Shown piece after piece: positions 1 through 20,434 of a stretch of 64,000 nt of DNA; the stretch's first letter is position 1, and each line of letters opens with the position of its first letter. Position numbers and translations under genes: made by a program. The DNA is taken from the NCBI GenBank assembly GCA_002104895.1, contig MCFG01000284.1, positions 5,001 through 69,000 on the forward strand. Reading direction: 5' to 3'. A model generated the notes under the pieces. It was given only the letters and a program-made list of their open reading frames with translations, was not told the origin of the DNA and did no database searches. Source of the DNA: Anaeromyces robustus (Eukaryota > Neocallimastigomycota > Neocallimastigomycetes > Neocallimastigales > Neocallimastigaceae).

Positions 1-1688
<1,688 letters not shown>

Positions 1689-2746
1689 ATGGCTACAAAA
1701 TCATTAGCAAATAAATTAATATTAAGAACAAAATGCATTTTACTAGGTATATAGTTTAAAATAATTGATTTATAATATAATAATTCATATCTTCTTATCA
1801 GACTTTAATTTTTTTTTTTTTTTTACTTATATTAAGGAAATCCTGCTGTTGGTAAAAGTGCAATAACACAGTTATTTCATTCTGATGGTTCTCAATTTTC
1901 AAAAAATTATTCTATGGTACATTACATAAAAATCTTTATACAAAATAATGATGTTAATAATAATAATAATAATATTTTATTAATGATTAGTTATATATTT
2001 CTATTCTAGACTATTCATGCTGAAGTATATATAAAACCTGTTAATATACCTGATACGTCTGTAACAGTAGAACTTTTTATATATGATTTAGGATGTCATG
2101 AAATATTTCAAGATTATATTCCAAAATATGTAAAGATTCTAAAAATAATATTGTAATATGGGTATAATAAATCTATATTATTCTAATATTAATATTAATA
2201 TTAACAATGACTATATTTAATAATATACAAAAGCTTGAGGACGCTACGTTGTTTGCATTTGTATATGATGTTACTAATAATGATTCATTTAAAAATTTAA
2301 CAAAATGGATACAAATGGTTCGTAAAGTAACAGGAAAAAAAGTTATTCCAGGTATATATTATTATTATTATTAATAATTTAAATTTAAATTTAAATTTCA
2401 ATATTAAATATTAAATTTTCAAAATATAAATTATTTACAGGTGTTTTAATTGGAAATAAAATTGATTTAACATTAAGACGTTCAGTTAGTGTACAGCATG
2501 CTGAAGAATTTGCAAAATCATATGGACTTGAATATTTTGAAACATCCGCAGTAAATGTTAAATACAATTTTTAATAATAATTATATATATGTATATTAAT
2601 TAGTTTTTATTATTATATTGTTATATTTATTTAAGCTATCAAATACAGATATAGAGGATCCATTTCATTTCTTAGCTAATATGTGCCATTCAAATTATGA
2701 AGAACAATTAAAAGAATTTGTAAAAGATAGCCAAACCTTAATTTAA
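1689..2746 (+). CDS. IFT27: Intraflagellar transport protein 27 (Rab-like small GTPase)
   Basis: Six exons: 1689-1746, 1837-1916, 2010-2129, 2234-2351, 2441-2550, 2636-2746, giving 198 aa (human IFT27 is about 186 aa). All introns are GT..AG and the phases close. Seen motifs: P-loop GNPAVGKSA (residues about 20-28), the IFT27-like stretch VNIPDTSVTVELFIYD, guanine-base motif GNKIDL, and ETSA. The C-terminal FHFLA segment resembles the FHCLA of animal IFT27. There is no C-terminal prenylation cysteine, as expected for this family rather than for true Rabs. Known role: forms a heterodimer with IFT25 in the IFT-B complex and moves cargo in cilia and flagella. Its presence implies a flagellated zoospore. 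Oddity: switch II reads DLGCHE where DxxG(Q/K)E is expected, so the invariant glycine is displaced and the catalytic glutamine is absent. The nearest gene downstream converges on it, 366 bp away. Confidence 0.9.
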
Positions 2747-3112
2747 TACTTTATAATTCATAATTTATTATCATATACAAAAATATAAAGAAAAAACAAT
2801 TATATATATACCATTATTATTATTCTATTAATATTTAATTTAAATGAAAATTACACGATATGTTTAAAAAACTTTTATTTTATTTGAAAGTATTAAAGAT
2901 TTATAAATTATTAAAAGTTAAGATTTAATTTTAATTTTTTTTACTAATAAATTTATTTAAAAATAATAAAGTTTGTTAATGCTTTTCTTTTAATTATAAT
3001 TTTGCTAAAATTGTGCAAAATTAATAAATATTTGATAAAAATATGAATATATTTTTAAATTTTAATTTTAATTACAAATAAATTTTTAGAAATAATCATA
3101 TCTTATATATAT
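2747..3112. other. Convergent intergenic spacer
   Basis: The 3' ends of IFT27 (+) and the Bromo_TP gene (-) face each other across 366 bp of A/T-rich DNA. It presumably carries both polyadenylation regions. No gene seen. Confidence 0.7.
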
Positions 3113-3828
3113 TTATTCTTCAACAATTTTCTTGATAGATTCTTTCTTATTGTTTATATTATCATTTTCTTTATTTTGTAGTAATGGGAATTTTTTATTA
3201 TTATTTTCTACACCATATTCTTCTTCCGAGCTGTCTCCTAAAATATCCATATTTTGTTTAATTAAAATAGGCTTTTCCAATAATTCATCGTAATCTACAA
3301 TATTAATAAAAATAATTTTCATTTAGATAGATCCGATATATTTAATATATTTATAATAATATTAAAAAAGGAAGATAATTTAATAACTAATAAAAAATAA
3401 ATAACAAGAAATAAATAAAATATAAGTAAATAATGAATAAACAAAAAAAAAAAAGTACTTATTAAACGCCCTTCATTTTCTAATTGAGAAAGCATTAATT
3501 TTAAATTTTCTCTATTATTTGATATTTGCAACAATAATTTTGAATTATTCTTTTTGTTTCTTAATTGAATTCCATGTTGAAGTATTGATTCAAGATCTTT
3601 ACATTTTATTCCTGCATCTTCAAAATAGTAAACTAAATCCTCTATAGATACTTCAGTTGTACCATGATGTTCTGAACATCTTTTTAATTCTCTTCCAAGC
3701 TTTTCCAGATATTTACAATAAATTTCCTCTAAAACTTCACATGTGGATTTATTTGCTTTTTCAAATCCAACACTATTTAATATTAAAGAGATGTAATTGA
3801 AAGCAATTTGTTCTAAATATTTATCCAT
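3113..3828 (-). CDS. Bromodomain-associated (Bromo_TP) histone-fold protein, TAF3/TAF8/SPT7-like
   Basis: Two exons on the minus strand, complement(join(3113-3294, 3459-3828)), 183 aa. The 164-nt intron starts GTACTT after ...EGRLI and ends TGTAG before ...YDELLEKP. The unspliced frame would run into a Phe/Leu-rich read-through, which supports the intron. Residues about 8-75 have the pattern of the Bromo_TP histone fold: an amphipathic helix with ILNSVGFEKANKSTCEVLEE, then a long helix, then TEVSIEDLVYYFEDAGI. This is the fold of TAF3, TAF8 and SPT7, which pair with TAF10-type partners in TFIID and SAGA. The C-terminal part is acidic and low in complexity (SSEEEYG). There is no PHD finger as in TAF3 and no bromodomain as in yeast SPT7, so it resembles a short SPT7-like or TAF8-like subunit. 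Which one cannot be decided from sequence reading. It diverges from MTR4 across 724 bp. Confidence 0.75.
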
Positions 3829-4552
3829 ATTTTAATCGTCTATATTTTAAAATTAATTTATTAATTATTTTAATAGTAATTAAAAACATGAATATAATAA
3901 ATATTTTTATTCATAAATAAACTACTTGCTCTAGTATCTATTATCTATTAAATTATTTATATGATAATAGAAGATTAAAGCACTTTCTTTTATTAATATT
4001 ATTTGATTTAATTAATTATTATGTTATTTTTTAAAGATTAATTTTTATATTTTTTTTATTTTTATATGCTTTATGTTTATGCTTTTTAAATTATATACTA
4101 ATAAAATATATTTATTTGCTTATATATTTTATAAATATTAATGACTTATTTATATAATTTTTAATTTTGAAAAAAAGAATTTTTTAATAAGAAATTATTA
4201 ATAAAATTATTAAAAAAACAAAATCATTAGTTTATTATTAAAATTTTTAATAATTAATAATAATTAATTGAAAGAGTTAATAACAAAATATTCAAAAATT
4301 TTCAAAAAAATCGATTCAACCAATCAAGATTGTCAAATATATTTTTTAAAAAAGTTTTTTTTTTTTTTTTTTTTTTTTTTTATTATTATATATATAAATA
4401 AATATTTATATAATATGAATATTAAATTATTGTAATATGAAGAATGAATCAATAATAACACTATAATATTATTGAATATATATATAATATTTCTATCTAA
4501 TAAATATTTATTTTTCTTATCATTAGTTATATATATTTGAATTTAAGTGAAG
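3829..4552. other. Divergent promoter region between Bromo_TP gene and MTR4
   Basis: 724 bp between two divergent start codons, so it probably serves both promoters. It contains a T-run near 4358-4381. No open exon or recognisable RNA gene was seen. Confidence 0.65.
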
Positions 4553-8860
<4,308 letters not shown>

Positions 8861-8954
8861 ATTATTATTATAATATTCTCATTTTTTCTTTTATCTAAAT
8901 TTTTCTTTCATTATTTCAAACTATTTAAAATAAAATAAAATAAAAAATAAAATG

Positions 8955-8997
<43 letters not shown>

Positions 8998-9534
8998 ATT
9001 AAATAAGATAGTAAAAATAAATATTATTTATTTAAAATATTTAAATATTTTTTTTAAATGATAATTTAGAAAGAAAAATCATATCTATATATTTAAAAAA
9101 AAAAAAAAAATCATTTTATATAATTTTTTCATAACAGACTTTAACTTATCTACCATTTATTTTTAATAAAATAATATTTATATAACATTATAATAAATAA
9201 AATAATACAAAATATATTCTATTATTGCTATATTTTCAAAAAATATATATATATATTTATTTATTTTATTATTTTTTATTTTTTATTTTTATTTTTTTAT
9301 TTTTTTATTTTTTATCTATTATGTCATTATATGTTGTAATTTTTATACCTTTTATATAAATTCATTTATTTGCTGATTTTTTATTATAAACTTCAATTAA
9401 TTTATTATTATAATTTTATATAAGTAATGTAAGGATGTGAATTAAAATATTTAAATATTTAAATATGATTAAAAAGAAAGATATTATCTATACAAACAAA
9501 TAAATAAATTAATAAATAGATAATAATAATATAA

Positions 9535-9565
<31 letters not shown>

Positions 9566-9597
9566 AAAAAATATATATATATATATAATATAAAAAT
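8861..9597. other. Convergent intergenic region with a 40-nt A-run
   Basis: The 3' flanks of MTR4 (+) and the thioredoxin-like gene (-) meet here. The region holds a long A-run at about 8956-8995 and a second near 9537-9563. No gene seen. Confidence 0.7.
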
Positions 9598-11223
<1,626 letters not shown>

Positions 11224-12122
11224 GGTTTATTATGGTATATTTATTTATTTTTTTGTTATATAAATAATTATATTTTTTTATTAAAAGTTTTATTTTATTC
11301 TTTCTTTAATTATTTATTATAATTCTTGTTTCTAAAAATTTTCTTATTGAAATTATATTATATATAAGAAATATTCTTTATAATTTCGTAATATTATTTG
11401 TTTAATATAATATCATTCAATTATGATAAGAAACAAAAATATAGCTTTTTATTTTTATAATGATTTTTATTCTTATTTATTATTATTATTTTTTTTTTAT
11501 TATTATTTTTTATTTATTTGATTTTATTTTATTTAGTTATTTTTTTTTTTATTTAAAATTTTTATTTTATTTTATTATATACTAATATTCTATATTATAT
11601 ACTAATTAATTTATATTATAAGTAGTTTTTTTACATATATGTTTTTTTTTTTTTTTATTAAAAGATTATAAGATATTGAAAAGGTTAAGTTTAATTTATT
11701 ATTATCCATTATTTATTAATAATATAGTTATATATATATATGATTTAAATTTAATATTATAAATTGATTTAATCAATCTTTTATAATAACATAATAATAA
11801 TATATAAATAATTTTTAATAAATTTGAAAATATATAAATAAATAATAAATAAATAAATAAATAGATAATAATATTTAATTCTTTTATTCCATTTAAAACT
11901 TGATACAATAATTAAAAATAAATTAAAAACTATTATATTTTTTTGCTTTTACTAAAGATAATATTTATTATATTTCGTTAATTAAGAAAAAAAAAATTAA
12001 TAATAATACGAAACAAAAAAATGAAAAAGTGTAATATAAAATGAAAAGAAATAGAAGGATAATGAAAATTCGATTGTATATTATTATATTATTAAAATAA
12101 TTATATATATATGATTAAATTG

Positions 12123-12165
<43 letters not shown>

Positions 12166-12413
12166 AATTAAATAAATGGTCGATAATAATTTTAATATTA
12201 AATAGATAATACATATATATGTATATATAATTATTAAATATACTATTCTTGATTAATTTAAATTTTATAAATACTCTTATTAAAATTTATTATTATTTTT
12301 TAACTTATTTATTTATTTATTAGTTTTATTTTATTTTATTATATTTTATTTTATTTTATCTTTTTTTTTTTTTCTATTAAAAAAAAAAAAGATCTACTAT
12401 GTTCTCATTTTAT
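11224..12413. other. Intergenic region between two minus-strand genes
   Basis: Contains the 5' flank of the thioredoxin-like gene and the 3' flank of the PHD gene. There is a 41-nt A-run near 12124-12164 and T-runs near 11641. No exon, tRNA or repeat family recognised. Confidence 0.7.
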
Positions 12414-15157
12414 TTATGTATAATAATCTTGTTGAAATTTAGAAATTCTTAAACATAATTTTTCAAGCATTTCTAATCCATTAAGTTCCGTATCATTATT
12501 TTCTGGTGACGATACTATAGAATCTGTAATTATATCATTATTTGAATAATGTCCCTCATTTTTATACTCTTTTATATCAACTTTTCCTCCTGCCTGTATT
12601 ATAGAATTTAATTTATTTTTTCTATATAATTCTTTAATTTCTGATCTAGTACGATTTAAATATTCTAATATTTGATTAGCACGTTTATTCATTTCATTTA
12701 TGGAAGTTTTTTGATTAGGATATCTTACTTTAATAGTTGTTCCATTTTTATGGTGGGTATTATTATGACTTGAAGCAGAATTAAGTTGATAATTAACTCT
12801 ATGTGTATTACGTGTTGAATGTCTCGTTGAAATATGAATACTTGTAGTATTTGATGACAAATTAGTATTTTGATTATTTAAAGTCTCTGAATTATCATAA
12901 CCATTACGGTATGAAGGAGAATTATATAATTCTGATTTTGATTCATCATTATCATTATTGTATTTGAATGTTCTTTGACTCGATTTTCTAGTTAATGCTG
13001 GTGGTGAACGATTAGAATTTTCAATTTCTAATTCTGATGATGATCTTAAAAGATGAGAAGAAGTCTCGTTGGTATGATTCTTTTTATTTTTTGAAACTTT
13101 TTCTGATGTTTCATTAACTTTTGAATCTTCCGATTTAATATCAGATTTTGATTCATTTCCTGATGAACCAAATTCAATATTTAATTTTGATCCTTTTCTT
13201 TCTTTTTTAATTTTAATATTATTTTCTTGTTTGAAGTCATAATTTTTTGAATCTCCTTTTTTATTTTTATCATCAAATAATTCATCTTTCTTAATTTTTA
13301 TTTTTCCTGTTAAATAATAATTTATTATTAACAAACAAAAAATTTAATTAATTGTTATGATATATAATTATTTTTATTTTATATATTTATTATTTTTATT
13401 GAAAAAAAAAAGTATTAAATAATAATTTTACCATGATCACTTTCTTCATCTAATTTTACTTTTCTTGATGAATTATTTTCATGCTTTTTATTAAATAAAT
13501 TTCTAGATGATTTTCCATCACCATTTGGAATATAATCATCATCATCATCAATATCATCTTCTATATCATCAAAGTCATCCATTTCGTCATCATATTCGTT
13601 ATATGATTTATTTTGTGCTTTATGATGTCTTTTAGAATCTTTACTAATATTATCTTTTAATTTTGTATCATCATTTTTATCATATTCAATTTGTGAATGA
13701 ACTTTCCTTATTTTTTTTAATTTTTCCGATGTACTATCTGAATTATTAGATGAATATGATAAATCTTGTGAAAAATTACGAGGAGTCTTTCTTTTTCTTT
13801 TACTACTAGTTGTTGATGATGGTTCACTTTCACCACTTGATATATTTGCATTTAAATTTAATATTGCATTATAATTTTGAGAAGCTTCAAGACTATTCAT
13901 AGTATTCCTTTTCTTTGGTGATGAAGTAACTGGTGAAAAAGTTTTAGATGGTGGACTATTTGGATTTGTAGATGATTTTTTTGATGATCTATAATAATAA
14001 AATAAATATATTAAATATTATATTATTAGTCATAAATTATTTATTGTTTATACATAAAAATTCTTTTAAAATCAATATATATTTGCTATTTTTCTATTAC
14101 TTTTTTTTTTTATTTATTTTATTTCAATAGCAAACATAAACATATCATTTTTATTATAAGTCATCAATATTATAATACTATAATAATTGTATATATAGCA
14201 TAGTAAACATAATATTTTTATATTTCATTACTATTTTTTTATTTACTAATAATACTATTAATATTGATATTTGGTAATTTAATATAATAAATTTTAAATA
14301 AAATTTAATTTTTAATTAATTTTTTTTTTTTTTAAAAAAATGAATTTAAATAAGATTTAAAGTATTTTGATTTGTATTATTATATATAATAAATTAAATG
14401 AACTATATATTATATATATATATTATTTGTGTTGATAATATATATTAATATGTGTTACAATTCATTATTAATATACATTACACATAAATAATATATTAAA
14501 TATTCAATAAACACTTTTTTTTAATCACTTTATTTATATCTAAATTTAATTTTTCTCCTTTTTTATATCTAATATTTATTAAAAAAATTTTTTTAATATT
14601 TTATAATATATTTATTGTATTATAATATTTAATTTTTAAACAACTTTTTATTATTATTTTTTTTTTATTATATTTGCATTATTTTTTATTAGCAATTGAA
14701 TAATTTAGTTTAATTATTATTTTGGATTTATTTGTATATTATTGCTCTAGTATTTATTAAATATATAGTTTTTTATATATATTATCATTTTTTTCAATCG
14801 TTTTATTTGTCTTTTTATTATAATATATTAATAATATAACTTACTTGTTTAAAAGATGTGAATTATATGGATGATATTCTGGACGACATTTTTGACAGTA
14901 ATAATTCTTTGGTGTATTCTTTTTTGTAATATTTACGCAAATGCCATGTTGCCATACACCACAGTCTTCACATTGTATCATTAAACCGTCATATTGAGCT
15001 TATGAGAAATAATAATAATAAAGAAAAAAACATATATATATGTAAGAATGAAAATATATATATTATATGTAATTTTAATAGTCATATACTTACGACTATT
15101 TTTTCCACAAATACATTGAGTAATTGCACTACTTTCATCATCAGATATATTTGTCAT
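12414..15157 (-). CDS. PHD-finger chromatin protein, Cti6-like
   Basis: Four exons, complement(join(12414-13306, 13432-13988, 14845-14998, 15094-15157)), 555 aa, with all phases closing. The N-terminus carries one PHD finger with a full Cys4-His-Cys3 set: CIC (residues 15, 17), CEDC (31, 34), WQHGIC (His39, Cys42) and CQKC (56, 59), followed by RPEYH. The motif GLMIQCEDCGVWQHGIC and the CRPEYHPY end resemble yeast Cti6 and related Rpd3L-complex PHD proteins, which read methylated H3K4 (family knowledge). The rest is low-complexity Ser/Asn/Lys/Asp-rich sequence with basic KRKRK (likely nuclear localisation) and an acidic DDFDDIEDDIDDDDDY block. A final segment, residues about 480-555, is less repetitive (MNKRANQILEYLNRTRSEIK) and may form a helix. 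The finger is certain; the Cti6 assignment is tentative. Confidence 0.8.
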
Positions 15158-15790
15158 TATGATATTATTAACTAACTAATATTATGCTTTTTTTATATAA
15201 TATTATTTTTATTGATATATATAAGAAGTTAATATTTATTAATAACATATGTTTGTTTATTTAATATTTATATATATATATTTCTATTTCTATATCTAAT
15301 ATACACACAAAAATTTTTATGAATATTAAATAATAAAAAAATACTATCAGTTATTTATATATTGAATAATTTCGATTTAATAATTATTTATTTAACAATA
15401 AAAGAAAAATATCAAACTTAATTAATTATTCCTGTTTTAACTTTATTAGTTATTAGCATTTAATATAATATTAATTTATTTCTATTAAAAATATTCCATT
15501 TTACATTGCCTTATTTATTTATTTTTGGTATTATATATATTAAAAAATGAAAAACAAAACAAAACAAAAATAAAAATAAAATAATAAAAATATAAATATA
15601 AAGAGTTTTTTTTTTTAATTTTTTTTTTTTTTTTTAAAAAAAAAGTAATATATATACATAAAACATTGAATAAATTAAAAAAAAAAAAACTTCTTAAAAT
15701 ATATAAGAATATTATTTACTATTACTATTTTTTTTTTAAATAATACCATAAGTTAATTTAATATTAATAAAAGATTCATTTTTCTTAAAA

Positions 15791-15826
<36 letters not shown>

Positions 15827-16233
15827 GGAAAATAATTTTAAATATTAAAGTAAAAAAGGTTTATTGAGGTTTATTGATTGCAACTTAATTTATTTTTTAA
15901 AATAAAAGCGTATATAAATTTTTTTAAAAACTTTTTTAAAAATATATTATATATGTGCTTAAAAAACTTGAATTTAAATTACATATAAAAATAAACTGAT
16001 TCAATCGCTCATATATATTTTTTATTATCTTCCTTAATTTTTACTTCAACAACTCATTATTTTTTATGTGAATTCATATATAAAAGAATAAAAAAAAGTT
16101 TACATAATATAGAAAAATAAAATAAAATAAAATATTTTATATTTATTACCTTTAAATATATTTTGTGACAGTTTTTCGTTTTTTTCTATTTTTTATTTTT
16201 TTCAGTCTTTGTTTTTTTTTTTCTTTTTTTTCT

Positions 16234-16267
<34 letters not shown>

Positions 16268-18915
16268 AAGTCAAATATTATAGAAAAAAAAATATTTTGC
16301 AATATATTTTTTTACTTCTTGAAATTTACACTCTCTACACAAAATCGTTTAAAATATTTAGTTAATCTATTAGTTATTTCTTTATAAGTTACTGATTTTA
16401 GTGTTATTTTAGTGTTATTTTTAAAGAATTCTTTTTTTTTTTTTTTTTTATATGTGTATTTTTATTTATATATTTTAAAATAATAAAATAATATTTAAGT
16501 AAAAAAAAAAAAAAAAGGAATAAGAAAAAATGATATTTTATTTTTTATTTTATTTTATATTATTATAATTTATTTTTTATATATATGATTATTATTTTAA
16601 TTATTATCATAATTTATTACTATTATTTACTATTATTATTTTTTTTTATTTTATTTTAATTTATATATTAACTATATTATAATAATATTATTAATAACTA
16701 AATAATATTAAATATATTAAATATATATTTATATAAAAATATAATATATATAGTTAACCTTTTAAAATATATTACACAATATAATAGATTATATTGATTA
16801 TTATATTATGTGATTATATATAAATATTTTTGTAATAATTTATTATTATTATTTTTTATTTGTATATCAATATTCCATATATAATTAGAAAATATGAAAA
16901 TAAACGAATAAATTGAACCAAAATATAATATATATAGTATATTAATGATGTAAAAGTTATTTATTATAATATATTGTTATATATTACTTTATATTAAATA
17001 AAAAAACTTTATTAATACAAATTAAAAAAAATTTTAAAATATAATTAAAACACATTTTTTATTAATAATTTTTTATTATAAATAAATATGCAATTACTTT
17101 ATATATCTTATAAAATATTATAACAATTTTTATAGACATATAGAAAAAAGAACATTAACAATTTTTTGTATAAAATAGATTATTTAAATCTATTGTAATT
17201 ATATTACGATAATAATTTATTTATTATTTTAATTATGATAGACATAAACATTTCAATAGATATAATAATAAAAAATTAGAATATCCCATATTATCAATAA
17301 CAACTAATTATCCATAAGTTAACGTTATGAAAATATTGAATTTGACATTTTAAAAATTTTATTATAAATACTTTGAACTGACTATTATTTATATAATATA
17401 TAATAAGAGTTAATATTGATATAATATTGATATATAAAACTATGTTTTTTTTAACAACTAAAACGATTATAAGATAATGTAATAAATGTTTATACAAATA
17501 ATAAAATATTCGTCATATTATTTTTACTTTTCATTATGAAATCCATAAGACATATAAATGTTATATAATGTATATTAAATAAATGGTTTTTGGGTTATGT
17601 AATATACTTAGAGTAATAATTCTTATTTTTTTTTCTTTTTTTTTTTTGATATAATCATTTTTATATATTTGTTACACCATTTTTAATTACTTCTTCAAAA
17701 TTTTACTGAAATAATATCAATATAAAAGATAAAAATATATATTAATAAAATATATAAATGTAATAAATAAAAACAGTCTTTAAAAAATAAATGTATATTT
17801 ATATATATAAAATTTAAATATTATAATTTTTATACTCATGATATAAACTAGAATGTGATATTCTTAATTTTGTTTATTATTTTTTTAAATAAACTTTAAT
17901 ACAAAATATTAATATTATTTAAATATAGAATAATTGGTTATAGAGTTTAAAATATATAATTATAGTTTTTGTATATATTGAAATCGAATTTTGAAAAAAA
18001 AATTTTTTTTTGTTAAGCATATATATTTTAAAAAAATTATAAAAAAGCTATTATTTCTATTAATAAAGTCAATTATTAAAATTTAGATATTTTAAGACAA
18101 AAAAGAAAAAAAAATGTTTTTTTTTTTTTTTTTTTTTTTTTTTTATTATTTTATGATAATAAAAATTTTGAAGTATGGATTTCATTATTAAAACTATGAA
18201 TTCTTCACAAAACAACTTTATTTAGCTTTACAGAATGGTTTTTATGTTTCATATATATAAATAATTGACATAACTGACATGATTTATTTGCAGTTTTTTT
18301 TTTTTTTTTTTAATAATTGTTATATTTTTTTTACAATAGAAAATCATTAATAATTATTTTAAATAAAAAAAAAAAAAAACGTCTTTTTTTTATTTTATTT
18401 TATTTTTTTTTTTAAAAAAAGTTTAAGAAAGTTAATACATTTATTTGAATAAAAATATATAAAAAGTAATAATATATTCAAAACATTTGTAAATAGGTAT
18501 ATACGAAGTATATGCAAGTAATATATACGAAATATTTATAAAAGAATAAATTAAAACATTATGAAGAAAATTTTTTTTTTCCTAAATATGTATAATATAT
18601 GAAATATGAAATATATTTTGTTATTACTGTTATAATTTAGGTTATTAAAAAAAGATGTTTATTTTTATAATTATTATTATTATTATTATTATAATTAAGT
18701 AATAGAAAATAATGGGTATTATTGTGTAAAATAAAGAAATACAAAGAAGTACGTAGTGAATATATATTCTTAAAAAATGTTAATTGTGTTTAATAAGATA
18801 AGCAAAATTTATTTGTTAAATTAAGAATTAATACTTAATTAATTGATAATTTATATTTATTTTAAAAAAATGGGAGATTATTGAATAATCCAAGAAATAA
18901 AATACAATTTAAATC

Positions 18916-18949
<34 letters not shown>

Positions 18950-20434
18950 AATAAAAAGTAATAATTATTGGTATAAAATATATTTTATATATATATATAA
19001 CTAAAATATTATACTAGTATTCATTTTAATATTAATTAAATTTTATAATTAATTATTTTCAATAATTAATAATAATAAATATTCAATTATTAATAATAAA
19101 TTATTTATTAAGTAATAAATATAATAAAATAATTGCATATAATAAATATATATATATAAATAATAATACAAGATTAATCGTATATTTGCTATATTTTTAT
19201 TATATATTTATGATTAATTAAAAAAAATATGTGTAAAATATATTTCAAATATATATAATCTTTAAATTTGAATAAAAATATATATATTATAAATTAAATA
19301 ATTAATATATGAAAAATGGATAATCTATTTTTTTAAATATAATATAGTATTATTAAAATAATTGGAATAATTGTTTATATTTATAAGCTTTTTTTATAAT
19401 TTGTTTTATTTTATTTTCTATTTAATAATTTTAGTAGTATAATTATACAAATCAGAGGGTATTAGTAATAATAATAATACTACAAAAAAAAAAAAAAAAA
19501 AAAAAAATCAATTGTGATAAATATAATAATTAAAGAATCAGTAAAGTATTTATTTAATTTAATTTTCTATTTATCTTTATTATTATTTTTTTTGATAACA
19601 GTTTTTTAATATGATGGAAATTTGAAATATTATTAAATGCCATGTTATGAATTATAAATAACAATCAATATATGCTTATATATCTATTCATAATTATAGA
19701 ATATCAGTAAATTGTTAATATTTTTTTCATAATCATTAAAATTTTCTATAGAACAAAATAAGTAAAAAACATTATTGTAAATAGGGTATATTATAATTAG
19801 AATTAAGAATTCAAGAAAGACATATAAAAGATAATTAAATAATATAATTAAATGTATTATTTAAATTTTTTGTTAATTAATATTTATGAGTAATATAATA
19901 TGATATTTTTATCAAATGTTTAAAAAACAAATCAGAAAATCAGCAAATCCAATTTTTGATAAGACAAAATTTATTAATTTATTAATACATCAAATATACG
20001 AAATTATTTTGAAATGTGAATATAAATATAAGTAAAGAAAAAAAGAAATATGAATTTTTAATTTGATTTTTTAAACAAAAATAATATTTATTTTATTTTA
20101 TAAATAATACATAATAATTATAGTTTTTTATTTATAAATTAAAATAAAAACGTATAACAATAATAAGATTATATTAATTATATGTTGATCATAAAATATT
20201 AAATAAAGAATTATCATTGTTTCTAAGAAATCCATCAATACTGGAAGGATTCTTTTTTTTTTTTTTTTATTCTTTTTAAAAAAATATAAAGCAATTTATT
20301 TAAATACGGATAGTTTATATTAATTTTAATATAATATACTTTTTTGATTTCATATATTTTTTAAATATTTTTGTAATATTAATATAATTATATTATTTAT
20401 TTATTTAAAGGCATAATTCTTTTAGTTATTAGAA
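15158..20434. other. 5.3-kb gene-empty region between divergent genes
   Basis: Lies between the start of the PHD gene (-) and the start of PAT1 (+). I looked for exons on both strands and found none: the only open frames come from T-runs (about 16237-16263) or are AT-noise. It contains long A or T homopolymers near 16237, 18118, 18917 and 19485 and a short ATT array near 15790-15825. No tRNA-like or GC-elevated segment was seen. Confidence 0.6.

Noticed and set aside
4547-4552. Upstream GTG start for MTR4 two codons before the ATG
   Set aside because: GTG is not a usual start in nuclear genes; the ATG at 4553 is in frame and gives MSFFEHTD.
16165-16365. Short Phe-rich open frame
   Set aside because: Consists largely of a T-run; no splice partner and no conserved motif.
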